A stretch of DNA of 64,000 bases from Calvatia gigantea (taxonomy: Eukaryota; Basidiomycota; Agaricomycetes; Agaricales; Lycoperdaceae). The position numbers were made by a program, and so were the translations under genes. Under the pieces are notes generated by a model, which saw only the letters and a program-made list of their open reading frames with translations, searched no databases and had not been told where the DNA came from. Below are positions 58,089 to 64,000 of this stretch, piece by piece. How positions within the stretch are numbered: position 1 is the first letter of the stretch; each line of letters opens with the position of its first letter. Where the stretch lies: assembly GCA_025093985.1 (NCBI GenBank), contig JACAAK010000003.1, positions 4,588,001 to 4,652,000 on the forward strand, given 5' to 3'.

Positions 58089-59528
58089 TTAGGCTGCTCC
58101 CGGGTCTGCCTCAGTTCCTCTGCTGGCCATCCATGTTTCTGGCCCCTGCTCGCATTCAATATCCAGAATTCGTAACACAAACACCTGAATCTCACCTTAC
58201 GGTTCGCAAGCCTTTGGTACTTGATTCTGCGTTCGAACCAGTCCTCGGCTGTGGATCTCGTATTGAGATCCTTCTCGGGCTTCGCGGCAACGGCATCAGC
58301 AATAGTGGGGCTTACTTCTGTGAGCGCGCGAAGGACCTTGCTGTTCCCCGGGCGGGTAAAGAAAACAATCAACCAGCGCTCGTAGGCTGACTGTGCGCCT
58401 GGTGAGGGCCTGCAGGAAGGGTCTGATTTAAACTCGATTGTAGAGGGCCGTGTGGTAAAATGGTGACTTACAACACGCGATGCATGTTGGAACGGAGGAT
58501 ACCACCGCTGAAAATGGATAGGGCATCGCCGACATTGCAAATCGCGTGGCTTGGAATTGGCTTTGCAGGGGTATGGTAAGTTCTACGTTTGTCAAGAAGG
58601 GCTCACAATAATACCTTGACATATTGCCAAGTCTCGGCACCAGGGACAAGAACCTGAAGACCACCAAGTCGGTTGTGGAGAAATGACTAGTGCCAAGACG
58701 TCAATCAGAGGCATCACGTAGTGTGAGGCTACATACCAAGGATCCAAAATCAGTATGCGCACCGAGCGCTCTCTTCTGCGCGTTATGCGGCATCGGTGGG
58801 TTCTTGATAATCCTCGTCCTCAGATCCGCTTCGCCTCGTCCAATGGGTGCTGCTGTAGCAAGAGTCCTTTGGGAAGCCCAAGCTTGTCGTTGAAGATTTC
58901 AAGTATCGTCCGATTAACCTCCAGGGACTTCTGCACAAAAGGTCGGACGATGGTGGCCATGTTTCGTTCAACAGGACAGGGGATAACCATGACGGTTTTC
59001 CGAAGACTCTGCCAAGACGTCGTCTTTTGCGATGTTGAGGAACTCGACGGTATCCTTCTCGCCAGTGGCATCCACTGCGTTTGAGTCCGCTGCTTTGTAA
59101 CTGAATATAACATAGGATTCGGGCTATCAATAGAATAGAAGGTTATTCAAATTGTCAGAATTACCCAGCGGATGTTCCATCGATTCCCTGGTCGAACTTC
59201 ATCTTCTCGTCAAATGGCAATGTCATTGCTTCTGGTCCCAGATCAAACATTCCATTGGCTTCCTCTTCAGCACCATGATTCTTCAGGCTAAGCAACGGTT
59301 GTGGATAGGCATACCAGTCAGATAGGAGAGAGGCGATCGGTTAGAGTCATCACAATGATCGAAGTAACGATGAACATACTACCAAAAGCCGAGCTTCGTT
59401 GCGGCTTCCCAAAGGCGGTTTATTTCTTGCGGATCTTGTGACCAGAGCAGAGCGTAGTCGATGATAAGGAGAGGATGAGTGGGAACATCCTCTGGAAATG
59501 GTGGGAATGGACCTGAAAGGGCTGGCAT
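58089..59528 (-). pseudogene. 2OG-Fe(II) oxygenase paralogue B, frameshifted
   Basis: Tandem paralogue of oxygenase A, with the same exon layout. Exon 1 is 59528-59380 (MPALSGPFPPFPEDVPTHPL...GFWY), exon 2 59287-59165, exon 3 from 59100. In exon 3 the frame lapses after KDDVLAESSENRHGYP (two bases fewer than A, near 58985), meeting TGA, and returns near 58845 by two bases more. Later exons are intact: GAHTDFGSL, SFLHNRLGGLQVLVPG, AICNVGDALSIFSGG, NMHRVL, and a C-terminus GPETWMASRGTEADPGAA ending at 58089. The iron ligands are kept, but the RxS motif has become RWL (YERWLIVFF), which should weaken 2-oxoglutarate binding. That substitution supports real loss of function. Confidence 0.82.
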
Positions 59529-60280
59529 GGTAGATTTCCTCAAGTTTCTTAAGCGAAGGGATATAAGAGAGGACAGAATATGAGGTCGCTGTCGTCCACA
59601 ACATGTCTTTTATAGGTCACAATGAGTTGAAGACGCTCCAGTGTACCAAAGAGTGGAGGCAGTCATGGTATAACCTTGACCCAGCCCCTCAGCGTCACAA
59701 GATCCAAAAATAGCACACCGACATCGGAACCGCATGCGTCGGATTCAGAAGTTGGTTCACTTCCCTCAAGCTTTGTCTGAAGGCTCAAACTTGAATAAGT
59801 TCCCATCTCATCGCGGAAGATCCTGAGAGTTCAAATCAGTGTGAAATTATGGCTGGCACCAGATTAAGTCTCGAAGTCCGCTCCCGTCTCTCGCTTTCCT
59901 TGACATCGGTGGGGATGTGATAAAAATTATCCAACGGCCATTGAGTAAGTGTTTGGTTACTTCAACCTTACTTTAGGCTGTAGAAATGTAGCAAATCCTG
60001 GGTCTAGAGCATGCGAGAGGTTCTGGGTGCAGAAATGCAGAATCTCTTCTTGAATGTCTTGGTCGATCGCTGTTGTTCGTGGTATAGCAGAGAAAAAGGC
60101 AATGGAACGCAGGAGGGATAAATACCAACAAGGACTGGAGACTGTCACCCGAGTATACGGGCACACTAATCGTTAGCTACTAATCCGGGTGTAACATCAT
60201 CCAGCGACCTTCGCAATCCTTAACCATCCTTAGCCATCGGACGCTCAAGCCGTGTGCTTCCAAACACCAAACACCAAGTT
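59529..60280. other. intergenic, nothing recognised
   Basis: Upstream region of oxygenase B. No conserved frame. Confidence 0.55.
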
Positions 60281-60990
60281 CTAGCCACGTCGTCGTATAG
60301 AAAGCTGTAATCCCGCCTTTGTCATCCTATCATCTCGTACGAAGTTCCCCATTCCAGACCTAACTTTTCCAGTAAACGTCCAAGAAAATTGCCCTGTAGT
60401 TTTGCCCACAGAATAAGAAACTTCAGGAACTCTCCCACCACGACCCTCGTAGTACTCGTCAGTTGGTTTGTGTTTATTTTGGATTAGGGTGGTGTGCAAT
60501 TCTGTGGCAAACTGTTGCAATATTCTACGACTTTCTTCGTCGCCGAACAACTTGCATTACCCAGGGGTTTAAATCGGCATGCGGTCCGGACAATAGGAAA
60601 TCCCCCATAAGTCGTTTAACATACAAAGCAGCCTCAGAAGCGTCGCTGAGATCCATGGTCCCATATTCGGCATCGAGGCGCTTGAAGTTGAATCACAATT
60701 TTGAGGTATGGGCTCTCGCTTCTAAGTTCGTTCGCGTCTTTGATTTTGAGCACCGTCGCAAGGCCCACCGTAATGGCCACAGTCACTGAAAGTTGTTAGA
60801 ATGTAGCACAGTTGAACCACTGACATGGTGACGTACAGTTCAAAAGGCCCTTCATCACACTTGCGAGGTGTTCTGTCGTCCCGATATCGTGCCCATCTCA
60901 AAAATTTGTCTTTTCTTTCGGAGAGGCTGACAGATTGGTGAAATCGAGGATATGTCGGATGATAGTGCCGGAGGTATGTTATTGGGGTTC
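60281..60990 (-). pseudogene. degraded gene of unknown function
   Basis: I do not recognise the family. Reading the minus strand and changing frame at two places gives a coherent chain: SERKDKFLRWARYRDD, RKCDEGPFEL, VTVAITVGLATVLKIKDANE, then FKRLDAEYGTMDLSDASEAA, YVKRLMGDFLLSGPHADLNP, FGDEESRRILQQFATELHTT, GRVPEVSYSVGKTTGQFSW and a basic end LQLSIRRRG at 60281. The frame slips by one extra base near 60690 and again near 60552. One possible membrane helix (VAITVGLATVL) is present. An unknown fungal protein with consensus errors is the alternative to a pseudogene. Confidence 0.4.
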
Positions 60991-62532
60991 TGAGTGCCCG
61001 ATAAGAGCACACCCGGGGAGTAGCTCTTAACTGCCAGCATGACTGAGAAGTGGACAAAAGTGTGAATCTTGGAATCCAGTATTTACTTTATCTGGAGCCT
61101 GGGACCTCAAGCGGCGGCAATGGGATGACGAACGCAGTCGGCTCTGGACCCTCCACCTCTGGCCCAATTGGTACTCCGCGAGCTTCCGCGACTGACCCTC
61201 ATTATCATCACATGCAAGGACAATAGGAATTGGAAAAGGCACAGATAGGCACAGGACCCGCAAATGAAAGTACCAAATGGGAAAAGGTACAGTAGCGGAC
61301 AAGCAAAATCAACAAATTTAATATCTCACGATCGGCTCGATAAAATTAGCACGAAATCTTGGCTATAGAGTTGGATTCATGGAATACGTCGAAATACACA
61401 ACTTTCGGGTTTTTCTCATGAGTTTTGGGTCACTGCCAAAACTTTTCGCAATTTTTTCGCAACATATATGTTCGAAACCCAAGGATACCATCGGCTGCTC
61501 GGTGTTCGGATGGGTCCCCCCCTTCGGGTGGTCACATCAGTTACAACCTCCGGCCAGATTTTTCGAAGTCAGAGGGACGGTGGGTGTTGCCACCGGCTGA
61601 TGGCATGATCCCATCATTTTTATTCAAGTTTCGACATGTATCAAGTGGCGGTGCTTGGCCGATCCCCAGTGGCCTATGGCTTGATTTGCACAAGGAATGA
61701 GACCAATGCTGAAGCAAGCATAGGCGAACACACCATTATCATATAAACCCTCCTATACTGCACTTTGCCCTTTTTTCTGGTGGAATAGTTCCGGTGGTGA
61801 TATAAAATGGTTTAATAATGATTATCAATGTTCAATTAATAACGTGACATTGGCTCGTTGAAATTGTTTGAAAACCTGGGGCTGTTCGTGCTTTATCAGA
61901 AGGAATTGATTGCACATATTTTCATAATTTTCTATAGAAATTCTGGTCCTCTGCCAATTTTTTGGTCCTATTTCCTTATTTAGCATTTTGCAGAGGAACG
62001 GCTCGATAGAATATTATGATTTTGAGTTCCCCTGACAGCCTTCGATGAGAAGAATCGTTTCCAAGGTTATTTTTTAAAAACCTATAACTTCGGAAAAATT
62101 AATTGATTTTGCCTGTCCGCGACTGTAGGTCAAGAACTGGTTACCAAAAATTCTCAAATCAGCCTGATGGTGCGCTTAAGTAGGTCGTGTTACCCGATGC
62201 ACATTCAAGCCTTGAAGACTGATATAGTTCCGGTCTCGGGACGGGGGAGGCAGTGGATATAGCCTTCGACTATTGTGATGGACGGCATTGAGCGACTTCT
62301 TGTTGGGTCCAGTTGGAGATTAGAGGAGGAGAGGTCCAACATGGGGGGGGGGGACTGCCGCTCTTGGATCATGTTACCCCAAAAACGTCCTCAGCTCATG
62401 ACCGTTTGAGGAAACATGCAAACAAAAGGAGCCATGCGATATGGAGGAGCAATTGACTTCTTATTACTGCGGGTCTCCGAACGAAACTCTAAGATACAAA
62501 GAAAGCGCCCAGATGGACCATACCGTGAGGGA
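60991..62532. other. AT-rich gene-free stretch
   Basis: Mostly AT-rich below 61300. An 11-base G run lies near 62345. No conserved frame was seen. Confidence 0.5.
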
Positions 62533-63913
62533 TCACATCCTCCCTCGTGTCACTGAAACGCGGGGCGTTGTACCCAGGACATCGTGTATAGCCTGTGCAA
62601 GGCCAAGTGGTTGTTCTTGCAAAATCTTTGCCACCGTCAGCTACTATCTGTTGGAAGATACAGGCAAATTACCATATGCCCACAATGATTGACCCTGGTG
62701 ACAGATGCCATCGTCCGGCCTGCCGCTGGGTCACTGAGAGAACCTTGAATGAATTTGGCCCTACGCGCGATATTAATCATTCCATAGCCACGATCAAGAA
62801 CAACAGGGAAAAATGGCACTTTGGATCACCACCGCTTTGGATTCCCCAGATGACATGGATGGGCAGCGCATGACATAAGTTGTTGAGCTTTAAGATTCCT
62901 TCAAAATGCGGATCAACGTCCGGGAACCCTTCAGCTTCTCGTTCCTTGGTGCATTTGAGGACGACTGTCCCATCCTCAAGTTCATACAGACCATGCTCCT
63001 GTCCAATCGTAACCTCGTTAGTCATTTGAGATGAGGGAGCAGAGTTAACGAAACGTGCAACAAGCAATTGAATCACTCTTGGATCCCACCCGCTCCAAGG
63101 ACGGTGCTTTTGGAAATATACTAATGCGTCCTGCCTTGATTTCCACTGGTCTCTTCGAGATAGAACAGAGGAAATTCTGAGCTTCATCAGGGCCATTTGT
63201 TCCTCAAACTGCGCGTTGAAGGTTTCGCGAGTCATGAAGTGGGGTTCTACGAGGATGAGGCTGGTGATACCAAAAAGTGTGAGGTCTGGGAGAAAATTTG
63301 CCACTGAGTGGACGCTACTTAGGTTCGAGTTAGATTCCATTTCCAAGTGGAAAACGGCGTACGCGGTGCCTGCTCCAGCAGAGTGCCCACACAGAACTAG
63401 CTTGTGCCCACGTAGTTGCCCTGAGCGAATGAATTGGGCAACGCCTGCGACCCAGTCGTACACAGCTGCCACCACATTTCAAGTTCTGAACGTCAAATTG
63501 ATTGGAAAATTTGAAGGCTTACAGACGCTGTCCGTTCGTTCCTCGAGTAACTCTCGATTCAAAGTCGCTGCATCTCCGTGCGTTGGCCAATCAAATGACC
63601 AGGCCTCGCGGATCGTGTGTTGGCCTTGGCCCTTTTCAATTTCAAGCGCCTTTCGCTTGTTAAAAAGGTACGCTATAACCGGCTCCCATTGCTCCTTATC
63701 TGGTAAGTATGTACCGATCACATCTGTTTTACGTCGTGAAAATAAGGGCTTACGAGAGCCGATACAGTGGAAGAATAGCAGAGTCAACCCATCGTTCGAC
63801 GAGGTGATACAATTTTGCGGTTTATAGCGCTTTGCCGTCGTCTTGAGCGACGGCCATGGGGAACCTGTAGCAGATGGACAGTCAAAGACAAACGGGTCGA
63901 TTTGATAGGCCAT
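62533..63913 (-). CDS. alpha/beta hydrolase
   Basis: Serine hydrolase of the alpha/beta fold, substrate unknown. ATG 63913 (MAYQIDPFVFDCP) is used; the codon at 63928 is TTG. Exon 1 has LTLLFFHCIGS, and a GTAAGC...ACCAG intron removes the next 54 bases to give GSHKEQWEPVI, an HG-like oxyanion segment. Then IREAWSFDWPTHGDAATLNR and, after another intron (about 63524-63468), VYDWVAGVAQFIRSG and the nucleophile elbow LVLCGHSAGAGTAY. The C-terminal part has AKFIQGSLSDPAAGRTMASV, TRVNHCGHMV with the likely catalytic His, and a final exon VAKILQEQPLGLAQAIHDVL ending at 62533. The junction near 62800 (after HVIWG) is not resolved. Relatives are common, uncharacterised mushroom hydrolases. Confidence 0.75.
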
Positions 63914-63950
63914 GTCGATGGTTGGCAAGATACATGTAAGGCGACAGTTC

Positions 63951-63960
63951 GCGTATAAAT
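63951..63960 (-). promoter_or_regulatory. TATA-like box of the alpha/beta hydrolase
   Basis: ATTTATACGC on the minus strand, about 40 bases upstream of the ATG at 63913. Confidence 0.4.
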
Positions 63961-64000
63961 ACTTGCGAGGCTCGCTGATTTGAGTGGTGCTATTTCATCA

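Noticed and set aside
63914..63928. Start of the alpha/beta hydrolase at 63928
   Set aside because: That codon is TTG; the first ATG in frame is at 63913.

Overview
The window reads as nuclear DNA of a filamentous basidiomycete, most likely an Agaricomycete (mushroom-forming fungus). Genes are split by many short GT-AG introns of about 45-70 bases. Families typical of that group are present: an MLKL-N-terminal-like protein, a NACHT relic, an F-box protein with a long C-terminal half, a DUF2235 hydrolase, a multi-pass membrane protein, and a histone H3 whose tail ends TIQPKDLALARRLRGERS. No CRISPR, operon, rRNA or convincing tRNA was seen.

Layout. 1-10.9 kb is a decayed, rearranged tandem array of units of roughly 3.5-4 kb. 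Each unit carries, on the minus strand, a damaged copy of a small gene made of an MLKL-NTD-like helical bundle, a Pro/Gln-rich linker and a short conserved C-terminal motif. It also holds relics of a second, unrecognised gene, a long perfect-type hairpin and MITE-like repeats. 11.2-17.0 kb holds a frameshifted alpha/beta hydrolase, a dead NACHT (NLR) fragment, an intact F-box gene and the single intact copy of the MLKL-like gene (16087-17023, 254 aa). 17.5-22.8 kb is housekeeping: a U1A/U2B''-type RNA-binding protein, a single-pass membrane protein with a PPxY motif, and histone H3. 23.9-40.1 kb holds a small secreted peptide, a multi-pass membrane protein, a GH28 pectin-degrading enzyme, a DUF2235 hydrolase divergent from a Zn2Cys6 transcription factor, and an M17 leucyl aminopeptidase. 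42.9-53.9 kb holds a Gcn4-like bZIP factor, cytochrome c oxidase subunit VI, a Gly-rich secreted protein, relics of an aspartic protease and of a GH25 lysozyme, and a cohesin loader (Scc4/Mau2 type). 54.6-59.5 kb is a tandem pair of 2OG-Fe(II) oxygenases, the second broken, separated by a ~1 kb fold-back element. The right end carries a degraded unknown gene and an alpha/beta hydrolase.

How it fits together. The most interesting set is the minus-strand MLKL-like gene, its three decayed siblings and the nearby NACHT relic. An executor-like bundle with a GxxNxIxF tail beside an NLR fragment is the layout expected of a fungal NLR/amyloid cell-death system of the HET-s or HELLP kind. This is inference: no complete NLR partner lies in the window and the amyloid nature of the tail is untested. 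A general caution is that at least eight genes are interrupted by single-base or two-base indels, some in homopolymers and some in compensating pairs. Part of this may be uncorrected sequencing error, so only calls supported by substitutions (lost start, nonsense codon, lost Walker residues) are secure pseudogenes.
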